A stretch of 64,000 bases of DNA from Sphingopyxis sp. (GCA_017745175.1 JAGHZY010000020.1:69734-133733), one strand, 5' to 3'; shown: positions 17,013 through 27,532, counted from the stretch's first letter. The notes: generated by a model from the letters alone, not told the origin. Numbers and translations: made by a program.

Positions 17013-19366
17013 GCGCCGCGCGGCAGGCTGATCCGCACGAGCGTGCCCTGCCCCTGCTCGCTGACGACTTCCATCGTCCCGCCGTGCGCCGCGACGAGCT
17101 GGCGCGCGAGCGCGAGGCCGATGCCGCCGGTGTCGGTGCCCGCCTGCTGTCCCCTCGCGACCGCCGTTGCCGCCTCGGGCATCCCCGGACCGTTGTCCGA
17201 CACGATGATGTCGACGCCGCGCGCGTCACCGTCGGCGTGGAGCAGCACGCGCGCGCCCGACTTGCGCGACGGCAGGGTAAAGCGCACCGCATTGTCGAGC
17301 AGTCCCGCGACGAGCCGCGACAGGCGCGGCGCGTCGCCCTCGATCATGCCGAGATTCGCCGAAATATTGCCGACGAGTTCGACCTTCTCGCTCTTCGCAA
17401 AGCCCTTGGCGTCGGCGAGCGCGCCTTCGAGCAGCGTTTTCACATCGACCGGCGCGCGTTCGATCGCCAGCGTCCCCGCCTCGCCCTGCGCAAGATCGAG
17501 CACATTGTCGATCTGGCGCGAGAGCACCGCGACCGAATCCATGATCGCATCGACATAGACGCGCTGCTGGTCGCCGAGCTTGCCCGCATAACCCGCCTGC
17601 AGCATCTCGCCGAAACCGCCGATCGACGTCAGCGGCGTGCGCAGTTCATAGCTCATCCGCGACAGGAAGGCGGTCTTCGCCTTGTCGGCCGCCTCGAGCG
17701 CCTCGTTGCGCTCGCGAAGCGCGCCTTCCATCCTCCGGCTCGCGGTGATGTCGAGCATGATCAGCAGCGCATTGCCGTCGGGCAGCGGGATCGAGGCGAA
17801 GTCGAAATGACGTCCGTCGGCAAAGCGGACCTCGCCGACGCGCTGCTGGCGCTCGAGCGTCGCGGCGCGGATCACCTCCTGCACGATGCTGATCTGGTTC
17901 GGCTTGGCGAGCCGGTCGGCGAGCCCGCCCATCAGCGCGTCGACGCGCGGGTGCGCGGCGAGCGTCGGCTCGTCGATCCCCCACAGGCGGCGGAAGCGCT
18001 GGTTCCACAGATGCAGCCGCCCGTCGGGAGCGAAGACCGCGACCGCCTCGAACAGATTGTCGAAGGTCGCGGTGCGCACGCGGAGCAGCGTATCGCGCGC
18101 CCCCGCGAGCTGGACCTGCTCGGTCTTGTCCTCGGCGATCAGCAGCAGCCCGCCGTCGGGGGTCGGCTGCGCAACGACGTGGAGATGCGTGCCGTCGCGC
18201 AGCAGCCAGTCCTCCTCGCTCGCGCCGGGCTGCGCGAACCAGTCGACATGCGCCTGCCGCCATTCGGGATAGTTGCGCACCTCGGGCGTCCGCCCGCGCT
18301 CGCGCCACGCATCGAGCAGCCGCGCGAAAGGCGGCGCCTCGGCGACATCCTCGGTCTCGAGCCCGAACAGGCGGCGGAACGGCAGGTTGGCGAAGCTGAG
18401 GCCCTGATCGGGGCCGAACTGCGCGACCGCCGCCGACAGCCGGTCGAGCAGTTCGCGCTGCGTATCGACGAAGCGGCGATGCGCGCCGCGCTCGGTTTCG
18501 AGCTCCTGGATGTCGATCGCATAGCCCGCGACGCCGATCACGCGGCCGCCCTCGGGCGCCAGCGGCACGTCGACGACGCGCATGATCCGCCGCTCACCCT
18601 CGATCGTCACCGGGATGGTGCGCATCTGCGCCGTCCCTGCCGCGCGCGCCTCGTCGGCGGCATCGACCGCGCTCACCCCCGCGACGGTCTCGCAAAGCTC
18701 GACCGCGCCGTCGATCACTGCCGCCGCGCTCTTCGCCTCGACCGCGCGGACATAGGCGTTGTTCACGAGCGCGAGCGACAGGCCGGTGTCGCGAAACCAC
18801 ATCGGGAAGGGCGCCGCCTCGATCAGCCCCGACAGCGCCTCGAACGCCGCCATCGCCTCGTCGCGCTCGCCGCGCGCATAGGCCAGCGCCTGCTGCCCGT
18901 CGGTCGCATCGCTCAGCCACAAAAGCACGCTGCCCGGCCCGCCGACCGCCTGCGGCGCCGCGGCGCCATGGACGATGATCGTGCGATGGCTGCCGTCGGG
19001 CTTCAGGCTCAGGACAAAGGGCTTCGCGCCGCGCTGCGCGCCGAGGATCGCCTGCCGCAGCGCGTCATGGCCGTCGGCATCGAGCCCGCTGCCGATCCCG
19101 CGCAGCTCGTCGAAATTGCGCGGTCCTTGGCCGAGCCCCAACCAGCGGCCGAGCCGCTCGCCGGCCTCGATCCGCCAGTCGGCACGGACGATCACCGGAA
19201 GTTGCGGCGACGCCTCGACGAGGCTCGCAAGCCGTTCGGCCTGCCCCGCGACGAATGCGGAGCGCCGCTGCATCGCAATCCCGCGCACGGTCGCCCACAG
19301 CCCGGCGAGCAGCCAGAGCGCGGCGAACAGGCCGACAGCGAAGAGCGCCCCGGATGACAAGATCAT
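17009..19366 (-). CDS. divL: DivL-like PAS-domain histidine kinase with Tyr in place of phospho-acceptor His
   Basis: A 785-residue membrane-bound regulator. A single N-terminal transmembrane segment (ALFAVGLFAALWLLAGLWATV) is followed by at least three PAS-like regions: ~60-135, ~165-290 (GVAGYAIDIQELETERGAH) and ~420-530 (LWNQRFRRLWGI, LLIMLDITASRRMEG). The dimerisation helix reads AFLSRMSYELRTPLTSIGGF: the usual SHELRTPL His is Tyr, at residue 573. The ATPase domain has LLDNAVRF, VSDNGPGMPEAA and GGIGLALARQLVAAHGG, so ATP binding looks intact. Caulobacter DivL (about 770 residues) has the same His-to-Tyr change (Tyr550) and controls CckA and hence CtrA by binding DivK. Length, substitution and linkage to tsaE all support orthology. 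Four-base overlap with tsaE. Confidence 0.9.
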   Translation of the reverse strand: MILSSGALFAVGLFAALWLLAGLWATVRGIAMQRRSAFVAGQAERLASLVEASPQLPVIVRADWRIEAGERLGRWLGLGQGPRNFDELRGIGSGLDADGHDALRQAILGAQRGAKPFVLSLKPDGSHRTIIVHGAAAPQAVGGPGSVLLWLSDATDGQQALAYARGERDEAMAAFEALSGLIEAAPFPMWFRDTGLSLALVNNAYVRAVEAKSAAAVIDGAVELCETVAGVSAVDAADEARAAGTAQMRTIPVTIEGERRIMRVVDVPLAPEGGRVIGVAGYAIDIQELETERGAHRRFVDTQRELLDRLSAAVAQFGPDQGLSFANLPFRRLFGLETEDVAEAPPFARLLDAWRERGRTPEVRNYPEWRQAHVDWFAQPGASEEDWLLRDGTHLHVVAQPTPDGGLLLIAEDKTEQVQLAGARDTLLRVRTATFDNLFEAVAVFAPDGRLHLWNQRFRRLWGIDEPTLAAHPRVDALMGGLADRLAKPNQISIVQEVIRAATLERQQRVGEVRFADGRHFDFASIPLPDGNALLIMLDITASRRMEGALRERNEALEAADKAKTAFLSRMSYELRTPLTSIGGFGEMLQAGYAGKLGDQQRVYVDAIMDSVAVLSRQIDNVLDLAQGEAGTLAIERAPVDVKTLLEGALADAKGFAKSEKVELVGNISANLGMIEGDAPRLSRLVAGLLDNAVRFTLPSRKSGARVLLHADGDARGVDIIVSDNGPGMPEAATAVARGQQAGTDTGGIGLALARQLVAAHGGTMEVVSEQGQGTLVRISLPRGA

Positions 19367-19700
19367 GGGTGCGCCACTGCGGGAGAGTAGGGATGGGCCA
19401 ACGGGCGAATTGCCATCCGACCGCCCTATCGACTGTCCCGGGCGGTTTCAATCACCCGACGCCCGGGCGAGCGATGCGGACGATTATCAACCTTTCGCGC
19501 GCCTGTGGCTTTCGAGTCACACAATGCCGCCAAAATTGTCGCAAGTTGTTACGCGCGCTTGATTTGGCCCCGAAGCTCTGAGACCCTTGAATTTGCTCGG
19601 GTTGTCCCCCCGATGTGACCGGGAGCGCGCTTGACCTTGCGTTAAGGCATGCCTGTCAAGAGGGCAGCTTGAACAGGCAAAATGGGCAGGGGTGCACGAT
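19367..19700. promoter_or_regulatory. 334-base divergent intergenic region between divL and TonB receptor 1
   Basis: No gene is supported. The part near 19630-19650 (CTTGACC, then GCGTTAAGGC) may contain a promoter for the receptor. A purine-rich GGGCAGGGG at 19684-19692 lies just upstream of the chosen receptor start. No clear repeat or CtrA-type paired half-site was found. Confidence 0.4.
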
Positions 19701-22700
19701 ATGAAAATGATTCAACGGGCTACGCCGCGTGCGCGGCATCTCGGTTTGGCAAGTCTTTCGGCGATCGCGGTGACGCTCGCGGTGCCGGCGCACGCGCAGG
19801 ACGAGGTGCAAGCCGACCAGACGGCAGACGAGACCGCCGACGCGGGCGAGACGGGCACCGTCATCGTCGTAACCGGCTCGCGTATCCGCCGGCCCAATCT
19901 TGAATCGACCGTTCCGATCACGTCGGTATCGGGCGAGGAGTTCTTCCAGACCGGCAAGACCTCGGTGGGCGACGTTCTGAACGAGCTGCCTGCGCTACGC
20001 AGCACCTTCAGCCAGTCGAACTCGAGCCGCTTCCTCGGCACCGCGGGCCTCAACCTGCTCGACCTTCGCGGCCTCGGCACCCAGCGCACGCTGGTGCTGC
20101 AGAACGGCCGCCGCCACGTTGCGGGCGACATCCTGAGCAACGCGGTTTCGCCCGACGTCAACACGATCCCGACCGACCTGATCGAGCGCGTCGACATCGT
20201 CACCGGCGGCAACTCGGCCATTTATGGCTCGGACGCGATCGCGGGCGTCGTCAATTTCATCCTCAAGGACAATTATGAGGGTGTCCAGCTTCGCGCGCAG
20301 GGCGGCTCCAGCAAATATGGCGACGCCGGCTCCTATTATGTGAGCGCACTCGCGGGCACAAACTTCGCCGACGACCGTGGCAATATCGCGGTCAATTTCG
20401 AATATGCCCACCAGGAGGATTTCTACGCGTCGGGCCGGCCGAACACGCGCAATTCGCAGAATTTCGTCCAGGTCGATACCGATCCCGCGTCGGCGGTCAA
20501 CGGCAGCGACGGCAACCCCGACCGCCTGTTCTACAAGGACATCCGCAGCGCGCTCTACAGCAACGGCGGCACCTTCCTGTCCTATCTGGGCGGCGATTTC
20601 TATGCGCCCTATCTGTTCCAGCCCAACGGTACGCTGATCCAGCAGACCGGCGACCGTGTCGGCCTGGTCCCGTTCGGCAGCTTCATCGGCGGCAACGGCG
20701 ACAATTTCCGCGACGGCACCCAGCTCGGCCTGTCGCCGAAGCTCGACCGCTATTCGGTCAACCTGCTCGGCCACTTCGAGGTGAGCGAAGCCTTCGTTCC
20801 CTTCGTCGAAGCGAAATATGTCCGCACCAAGTCGCTCGGCAACGCCAGCGGCCCCTTCTTCTTCAACGGGGGCGTGACGGGTTCGCCGCGCGAGGTTTTC
20901 TATACCGACAACCCCTATCTCAGCGAACAGGCGAAGGGCATCATCCGCGATTATTATGGAGTCGGCCCGACCGACGACGTCCCCTTCACCTTCCTGAAGA
21001 ACGCCGTCGACCTCAGCAACCGCGAGGAATCGGCGACGCGCGAAACCTATCGCATCGTCGGCGGTGTCCGCGGCACGTTCAACGATGACTGGGGCTATGA
21101 AGTCTCGGCCAATTATGGCGAGTTCAAGGAAAACACCCGCATCCTCGGCAACATCAACCTCCAGCGCTTCCTGCTGGCGATCGATGCCGTCGACCAGGGC
21201 CTCGTCCAGAATGGCGTTGCCAACGGCAATATCGTCTGCCGCGCGAGCGTCGATCCGGCCGCACGCATCGCCCTCGAAACTGCGGCGAACCCGGCCTATG
21301 CCGCGGCACAGCTCGCCAACGACGTCGCGCAGTGCAAGCCGGTCAACCTCTTCGGCGCCGGGAATGTCTCGGATGCCGCGCGCGCCTATCTGCTCCAGGA
21401 CTCGCTCGCTCGTGGCAAGATCAGCCAGTTCGTGCTGAGCGCCTCGATGTCGGGCGATTCGAGCCAGTGGTTCGAGTTGCCCGGCGGCCCGGTAGGCTTC
21501 GCCTTCGGCGCTGAATATCGCCGCGAGACCGCGAAATACGATCAGGACGAGGCCACTGCGGCGGGCGTGACCTTCTACAACGCCATTCCGACCTTCGATC
21601 CGCCGTCGTTCGAGGTGAAGGAACTGTTCGGCGAAATCCGCATCCCGATTCTGAAAGACGTGCCCGTCTTCCGGGAACTGACGCTGAGCGGTGCAGGCCG
21701 TATCGCAGACTACAAGGGTGCGACCGGCACGGTCTATTCGTACAACGCCGGCCTCGACTGGGCTCCCATACAGGATGTCCGTTTCCGCGCTAACTATTCG
21801 CGCGCTGTCCGTGCGCCGAATCTGGTAGACCTTTATACGCCGCTCGGTCAGAATTTCGCACCGCCGCCCGTCGATCCGTGCGCGCTGAATTCGATCGGCG
21901 AGGGATCGGCGACCCGCGAGGCGAATTGCCGCGCCGATGGCGTGCCGGCCGGCTATAATTTCCAGTATCAGTCGTCGCTGGGCTTCCTGTCGGGCGGCAA
22001 CCCGGCGCTGAAGGAGGAAACCTCGGATTCCTACACCGTCGGCGGCGTCATCCAGCCCCGCTTCCTGCCGGGCTTCTCGCTGTCGATCGATTATTACAAG
22101 ATTGTCGTCAACGACGTGATCACCTCGCCGGCGGCGCAGGACATCATCGATGCCTGCTACGACGCGTCGGATCTCAACAACCAGTTCTGCGATCTCTTCG
22201 AGCGCGCCGGACCGGGCGGCGGTCCCCGCGGTGAAATCGAGGGTCAGATCCTCGAGAATGATCTGCAGGTGATCCCGCTCAACTATGCGAAGCTCAAGGT
22301 TCGCGGCATCGACTTCGAGGCCGGCTATCGCCGCAGCTTCGGCAAGGTCGATCTCAGCACGCGCATCGTTTACACCCGCGTGCTCCAGAACGACAGCTTC
22401 CTCGATCCGACCGATCCGGGGTTCGCCGACCAGACGCTCTATGAACTCGGCGATCCGCGCGACGCGTTCAACTGGAACGTCGACCTGAAGTCGGGACCGT
22501 TCACGCTCGGCTACAAGATGCGTTACATCGGCAAGATGGTCCTCAACGAATATGAGGATTTCTTCAGCAAGCAGGGCCGCGATCCGCAGAATGCGGACTA
22601 TGCCGACCGCCGCTTCTATCCGTCGGTGATGTACCACGATCTCCGCCTCGACTTCGAAGCGGCGGAGAAATTCAACCTCTACGTCGGTGTGGACAATGTC

Positions 22701-22805
22701 ACCAACAAGCTGCCTCCGCTCGGCCTGACCGGCGCAGGCGGCGGCAGCGGCATCTATAACAATATCGGCCGCTTCTTTTATGCGGGCGCCGTCGCGAAGT
22801 TCTAG
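19701..22805 (+). CDS. TonB-dependent outer-membrane receptor 1
   Basis: A 1034-residue TonB-dependent transporter. It has a signal peptide (LASLSAIAVTLAVPAHAQ), then an acidic spacer and the plug domain starting [15 protein letters not shown]. The plug motifs are GTAGLNLLDLRGLGTQRTLV and [20 protein letters not shown]. The 22-strand barrel includes RFRANYSRAVRAPNLVDLY, the conserved NPALKEETSDSYTVGG, and the C-terminal strand ending in GRFFYAGAVAKF with a terminal Phe. The start at 19701 is taken because of GGCAGGGG upstream; a GTG at 19692 is possible. The substrate is unknown; this large GSRI-type receptor class in sphingomonads and Caulobacter is often used for oligosaccharides or other bulky nutrients. 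It is paired with a TPR-sulfotransferase gene downstream. Confidence 0.95.
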   Translation: MKMIQRATPRARHLGLASLSAIAVTLAVPAHAQDEVQADQTADETADAGETGTVIVVTGSRIRRPNLESTVPITSVSGEEFFQTGKTSVGDVLNELPALRSTFSQSNSSRFLGTAGLNLLDLRGLGTQRTLVLQNGRRHVAGDILSNAVSPDVNTIPTDLIERVDIVTGGNSAIYGSDAIAGVVNFILKDNYEGVQLRAQGGSSKYGDAGSYYVSALAGTNFADDRGNIAVNFEYAHQEDFYASGRPNTRNSQNFVQVDTDPASAVNGSDGNPDRLFYKDIRSALYSNGGTFLSYLGGDFYAPYLFQPNGTLIQQTGDRVGLVPFGSFIGGNGDNFRDGTQLGLSPKLDRYSVNLLGHFEVSEAFVPFVEAKYVRTKSLGNASGPFFFNGGVTGSPREVFYTDNPYLSEQAKGIIRDYYGVGPTDDVPFTFLKNAVDLSNREESATRETYRIVGGVRGTFNDDWGYEVSANYGEFKENTRILGNINLQRFLLAIDAVDQGLVQNGVANGNIVCRASVDPAARIALETAANPAYAAAQLANDVAQCKPVNLFGAGNVSDAARAYLLQDSLARGKISQFVLSASMSGDSSQWFELPGGPVGFAFGAEYRRETAKYDQDEATAAGVTFYNAIPTFDPPSFEVKELFGEIRIPILKDVPVFRELTLSGAGRIADYKGATGTVYSYNAGLDWAPIQDVRFRANYSRAVRAPNLVDLYTPLGQNFAPPPVDPCALNSIGEGSATREANCRADGVPAGYNFQYQSSLGFLSGGNPALKEETSDSYTVGGVIQPRFLPGFSLSIDYYKIVVNDVITSPAAQDIIDACYDASDLNNQFCDLFERAGPGGGPRGEIEGQILENDLQVIPLNYAKLKVRGIDFEAGYRRSFGKVDLSTRIVYTRVLQNDSFLDPTDPGFADQTLYELGDPRDAFNWNVDLKSGPFTLGYKMRYIGKMVLNEYEDFFSKQGRDPQNADYADRRFYPSVMYHDLRLDFEAAEKFNLYVGVDNVTNKLPPLGLTGAGGGSGIYNNIGRFFYAGAVAKF

Positions 22806-22829
22806 GCGAGCTTCCTGCGGGGGAATCGG

Positions 22830-22859
22830 GGGCCGGGGCGCAAGCTCCGGCCCTTTTTT
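22830..22859 (+). terminator. Rho-independent terminator after TonB receptor 1
   Basis: A 10-bp GC stem (22830-22839 with 22844-22853, one G-T pair) closed by a GCAA tetraloop is followed by six T residues, 24 bases after the receptor stop. It separates the receptor transcript from the sulfotransferase gene, although read-through is possible. Confidence 0.88.
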
Positions 22860-22910
22860 CTTTGCCATACTCCGGCAAAACCCTTGATCTTTCGATCCCC
22901 CGGCGGGCAG

Positions 22911-24728
22911 ATGCAAATGGTGAGCGGAACAGTTTCAGGCAGTCTCGGCATCGCGCTGGCGCAAGGCGAGCGGCTGCTCGCGCAGGCACCGGCACAGGCG
23001 CTCGAGCAAGCGCACGAAATATTGAAACGCGATCCGCTGCAGCGCGAGGCATTATGGCTTGCCGCCGCCGCGCTGCGGATGACAGGGAAGGATGCCGAGG
23101 CCGCGCGCGCCGAACAGGGTGCGATCGACGCCAGCGGACGCGATCCGGCGCTCGTCGCCGCGGGCCGCGCCGTCGCGAGCGGCAACCTAAAGGAAGCGGA
23201 GCGGATATTGCGGCCGCTGGTTCACGGACGGCCACGCGATGCGGTCGCGATCCGGATGCTCGCCGAAATTGCGCTGCGCGTCGGCATCTATTCGGAAGCC
23301 GAAGCGGGCCTTCGCCGCGCCCTTGCGATCGCCCCGGGCTTTTCCGATGCGCGCGCGGCGCTGGCCGCCGCGCTCCTGCATCAGAACCGCCCGACGGAAG
23401 CCGTTGCCGAATATGACCTGCTTCTCGCCGCCGACCCTTCCGACGTCCGGTCGGCGACCGCCAAGGCGATGCTGCTCGGGCAATTCGGCGAATATGCCGC
23501 GGCGATCGATTGCTATGAGCAATTGCTGAGGCACCGGAGCGGATCGCCCGACGCCTGGCTAGGCTATGGCAATGTGCTGAAGACCGTCGGGCGGCAGGAG
23601 GACGCGATCACAGCCTATCGCCGCGCGCTGGTGCTCAAGCCGACGCTCGGCGAAGCCTGGTGGAGCCTCGCCAATCTCAAGACGACGCGCTTCGGCGCAC
23701 AGGATGTCGCCGCGATGGAGGCCGCGGCGGTCGATCCGAAAGCCCGGCCGCGCGACCGCGTCCATTTGCATTTTGCGCTCGGCGAAGCGTTCGAGGCTGA
23801 TCGGGACCATGCGCGATCCTTTGCGCATTATGCCGAAGCGAACCGTCAGCGACGCCGCGAAATCGGCCATGATGCCGGCGCGCTCCGCCGGCAGGTCGAC
23901 GACGCCGTCGCACTCTATTCCGAAGCCTTCTTCCACGGCCGCGCCGGCTGGGGCGATCCGGCGCCCGACCCGATCTTCATCCTCGGCATGCCACGCGCCG
24001 GCTCGACGCTGCTCGAGCAGATATTGGCGAGCCACTCGCGGATCGAGGGCACCGCCGAACTGCCCGATATTCCCTTGCTGGTACAGCGGATGATGGTCGA
24101 TCTCGGCGACGCGTCGCCGCGCCCCTACCCCGCCATCGTCGAAAGCCTCGATGCCGACGCGGCGCGGCGCTATGGCGCGGCCTACCTCGAGAGCACACGG
24201 CAACACCGCAAGGGCGGCAAGCCCTTCTTTATCGACAAGCTGCCGAACAATTGGCTGGACACCGGCTTCATCCACCTGATCCTGCCCCGCGCCACCATCA
24301 TCGACGCGCGGCGCCATCCGCTCGACTGCGGTTTTTCGAACTTCAAACAGCATTTTGCGCGCGGTCAGGCCTTTTCCTACGACCTCGCCGACATGGGGCA
24401 TTATTATCGCGATTATGTACGGTTGATGGCGCACATCGATGCCGTATTGCCAGGCCGCGTTCACCGCGTGATCCACGAGGAATTGCTCGCCGATCCCGAG
24501 GGAGAAACGCGCCGGCTGCTTGCGGCGCTCGATCTGCCGTTCGAGGCGAATTGCCTGCGCTTCCATGAAAACAGCCGCCCGGTACGGACTGCGAGTTCGG
24601 AGCAGGTCCGTCGTCCGATCAATCGCGACGGGGTCGAACGCTGGCGCGCTTACGAGGAATGGCTCGGTCCGCTCAAGGCGGCGCTGGGGCCGGTGCTGGA
24701 CAGCTATCCCGCCGCACCGGAAGATTGA
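22911..24728 (+). CDS. TPR-repeat sulfotransferase family protein
   Basis: A 605-residue two-domain protein. Residues ~5-260 are tandem tetratricopeptide repeats (for example RILRPLVHGRPRDAVAIRML, YSEAEAGLRRALAIAPGFSD, AITAYRRALVLKPTLGEAWW). Residues ~340-600 are a sulfotransferase_3 domain with the PAPS 5'-phosphosulfate loop PIFILGMPRAGSTLLEQIL and a downstream 3'-phosphate region around DARRHPLDCGFSNF. Members transfer sulfate, but the acceptor is unknown in bacteria of this type. Genes like this regularly sit beside large TonB receptors in sphingomonads and Caulobacter, as here, hinting at a linked surface or nutrient function. The start at 22911 (or 22917) avoids a weaker TTG at 22884. 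Confidence 0.9.
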   Translation: MQMVSGTVSGSLGIALAQGERLLAQAPAQALEQAHEILKRDPLQREALWLAAAALRMTGKDAEAARAEQGAIDASGRDPALVAAGRAVASGNLKEAERILRPLVHGRPRDAVAIRMLAEIALRVGIYSEAEAGLRRALAIAPGFSDARAALAAALLHQNRPTEAVAEYDLLLAADPSDVRSATAKAMLLGQFGEYAAAIDCYEQLLRHRSGSPDAWLGYGNVLKTVGRQEDAITAYRRALVLKPTLGEAWWSLANLKTTRFGAQDVAAMEAAAVDPKARPRDRVHLHFALGEAFEADRDHARSFAHYAEANRQRRREIGHDAGALRRQVDDAVALYSEAFFHGRAGWGDPAPDPIFILGMPRAGSTLLEQILASHSRIEGTAELPDIPLLVQRMMVDLGDASPRPYPAIVESLDADAARRYGAAYLESTRQHRKGGKPFFIDKLPNNWLDTGFIHLILPRATIIDARRHPLDCGFSNFKQHFARGQAFSYDLADMGHYYRDYVRLMAHIDAVLPGRVHRVIHEELLADPEGETRRLLAALDLPFEANCLRFHENSRPVRTASSEQVRRPINRDGVERWRAYEEWLGPLKAALGPVLDSYPAAPED

Positions 24729-24734
24729 GCGGGA

Positions 24735-24752
24735 CGCCGCATCGCTGCGGCG
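24735..24752. terminator. Possible bidirectional terminator hairpin
   Basis: A 7-bp perfect stem CGCCGCA/TGCGGCG with loop TCGC lies between the convergent sulfotransferase and ahcY genes, extended by further imperfect GC pairs. The T-rich tail is weak on both strands, so this is a tentative call. Confidence 0.45.
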
Positions 24753-24764
24753 CCCCTTGCTCGA

Positions 24765-26180
<1,416 letters not shown>

Positions 26181-26269
26181 GGGGAATTCTCCATTTTGGC
26201 AATACGACCGCAGGCGAGCGGCCACGAAAAACATGCCGGCGCCCTAGCCGAAACGCCGCTGCCGATCAA

Positions 26270-26289
26270 ATATAAACTTTTCTTTATAT
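26270..26289 (-). promoter_or_regulatory. AT-rich inverted repeat in the ahcY leader
   Basis: Arms ATATAAA (26270-26276) and TTTATAT (26283-26289) flank six bases. It lies 90 bases upstream of the ahcY GTG in an otherwise GC-rich chromosome. It may be a regulator site or overlap the -10 region. It does not fit any SAH or SAM riboswitch fold that can be recognised by eye. Confidence 0.45.
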
Positions 26290-26573
26290 CGCTTGCGAAG
26301 CACCGTCCGCCGGGAGCGCGGACAGGCGAATCGGCGACGCAAAAATGCACCGTCCGCAAAAATAATTTTTGCGCGCATCAATTGTGACAACCGGCGCGGC
26401 CCGATTGTGACACAGAGTCGCAAAAGCCAAGATTCTGAAAAATCTGGCTTATAATGCGACCCGCGAGCAGCTTAATTCTGCTTTGTGACAACAGTGTTAC
26501 AAAGGCCCGGAAATATTGACAATTTTTCGGATGCGCGAGAAAATCGGCGAAAGTTTTCGGGGAGATACCAGAG
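26290..26573. other. AT-rich divergent intergenic region, ahcY / small TPR gene
   Basis: No open frame with good coding character is present. The region is much richer in A and T than its surroundings (runs such as AAAAATAATTTTTG, several TTGTGACA repeats at ~26387, 26405 and 26485). It probably holds promoters for both divergent genes. The TGTGACA copies could be operator half-sites. Confidence 0.4.
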
Positions 26574-26972
26574 ATGAAAAAAATTCTGCTGCCGCTCGTT
26601 GCCCTCGCTTTCGCGAGCCCTGCTGCGGCGCAATCGATCGTCGTCGTCACCGCACCGCAGGCCGATGAGTCGCTGCTTCCCGTCGCCTATGCCGAGCTCA
26701 AGGCCGGCGAGAATCAGGCCGCAGTCGACAAGCTCACGGATGACACCACGCTCGACAGGCGCGACCCCTCGCGCCTTATCAATCTCGGTACCGCTTATGC
26801 CCGGCTGGGTCGCACCGCCGAAGCCGCCGCCGCCTATGACTCGGCGATCGGCAGCCCGATCCGCTACGATGTCGAACTCGCGAGCGGCGACTATGTCGAC
26901 TCGCGCTGGGCCGCGCGCACCGCGCTTGCCAATCTGAAACAGGGCCGCCCGCTGCTCGCCCTCGCGCGCTAG
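26574..26972 (+). CDS. Small periplasmic TPR-repeat protein
   Basis: A 132-residue exported protein with a Sec signal MKKILLPLVALAFASPAAAQ. The mature part holds two TPR-like helix pairs (LLPVAYAELKAGENQAAVDK, SRLINLGTAYARLGRTAEAA AAYDSAIGS). The C terminus ASGDYVDSRWAARTALANLK is conserved-looking in sphingomonad proteins of this size. The role is unknown; TPR proteins of this kind act as periplasmic scaffolds. Its stop codon overlaps that of the convergent yqgE gene by four bases. GGGGAG lies just upstream of the start. Confidence 0.85.
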   Translation: MKKILLPLVALAFASPAAAQSIVVVTAPQADESLLPVAYAELKAGENQAAVDKLTDDTTLDRRDPSRLINLGTAYARLGRTAEAAAAYDSAIGSPIRYDVELASGDYVDSRWAARTALANLKQGRPLLALAR

Positions 26973-27532
26973 GCCTCACCGCCTTCGGTCGTAAGCAGGC
27001 GGGCGTCCACTCCCGCTTCGGCGAACGCCGCCTGCCACCTTTCGGCGGGCGGCGTTTCGAACAACAGGCCGTCGCTCCCCGGGGTAACGTGCCAGCCGTG
27101 GCGGACCAGCTCGCCCTCGAGCTGCCCCGGCGACCAACCCGCATAGCCCAGCGCCACCAGCCAGCGCGACGGACCGCGCCCCGCGCCGATCGCGCGCAAT
27201 ATGTCGTGCGAGCTCGACACCATCCACCGGTCGCCGACCTGCACCGCCTCCTGCCCGCCCCAGTCGCGGCTGTGGAGCACGAAGCCGCGCGACGGTTCGA
27301 CCGGACCGCCGAGGAACACCGGCTGGTCGAGCGGATTGGCATGTTCGATCTCGAGCTGGTCGAGCACCGCACCGACCGTCATCCCGTCGATCGGGTCGCC
27401 GATGCCGATCCCCATCGCGCCATCCTCGTCATGGCTGATCATCGCGATCACCGAATGCTCGAAACGGGGATCGCCGATGCCCGGCAGCGCGAGCAGCAGC
27501 TGGCCGGTGAACCAGGTTGGGTCTGTGCTCAT
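26969..27532 (-). CDS. YqgE/AlgH family protein
   Basis: A 187-residue member of the UPF0301 family (YqgE/AlgH), of uncertain biochemical role; AlgH was linked to alginate regulation in Pseudomonas. Family signatures are WFTGQLLLALPGIGDPRFEH, SVIAMISHDEDGAMGIGI, VFLGGPVEPSRGFVLHS, LGYAGWSPGQLEGEL, and WHVTPGSDGLLFETPPAERW. The start at 27532 matches homologues (MSTDPTWFTGQ); the frame remains open further upstream but without similarity. Convergent overlap with the TPR gene. Confidence 0.94.
   Translation of the reverse strand: MSTDPTWFTGQLLLALPGIGDPRFEHSVIAMISHDEDGAMGIGIGDPIDGMTVGAVLDQLEIEHANPLDQPVFLGGPVEPSRGFVLHSRDWGGQEAVQVGDRWMVSSSHDILRAIGAGRGPSRWLVALGYAGWSPGQLEGELVRHGWHVTPGSDGLLFETPPAERWQAAFAEAGVDARLLTTEGGEA

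Noticed and set aside
17084..19357. 757-codon plus-strand frame opposite divL
   Set aside because: It is the antisense of a clearly conserved kinase and has no recognisable motif.
19995..22916. 973-codon minus-strand frame opposite TonB receptor 1, and a similar 737-codon frame opposite receptor 4
   Set aside because: Repetitive Arg/Asp/Glu/Ala/Val composition of codon-complement type with no conserved features.
26181..26573. SAH or SAM riboswitch upstream of ahcY
   Set aside because: No matching conserved core could be seen; only a simple inverted repeat and AT-rich sequence are present.
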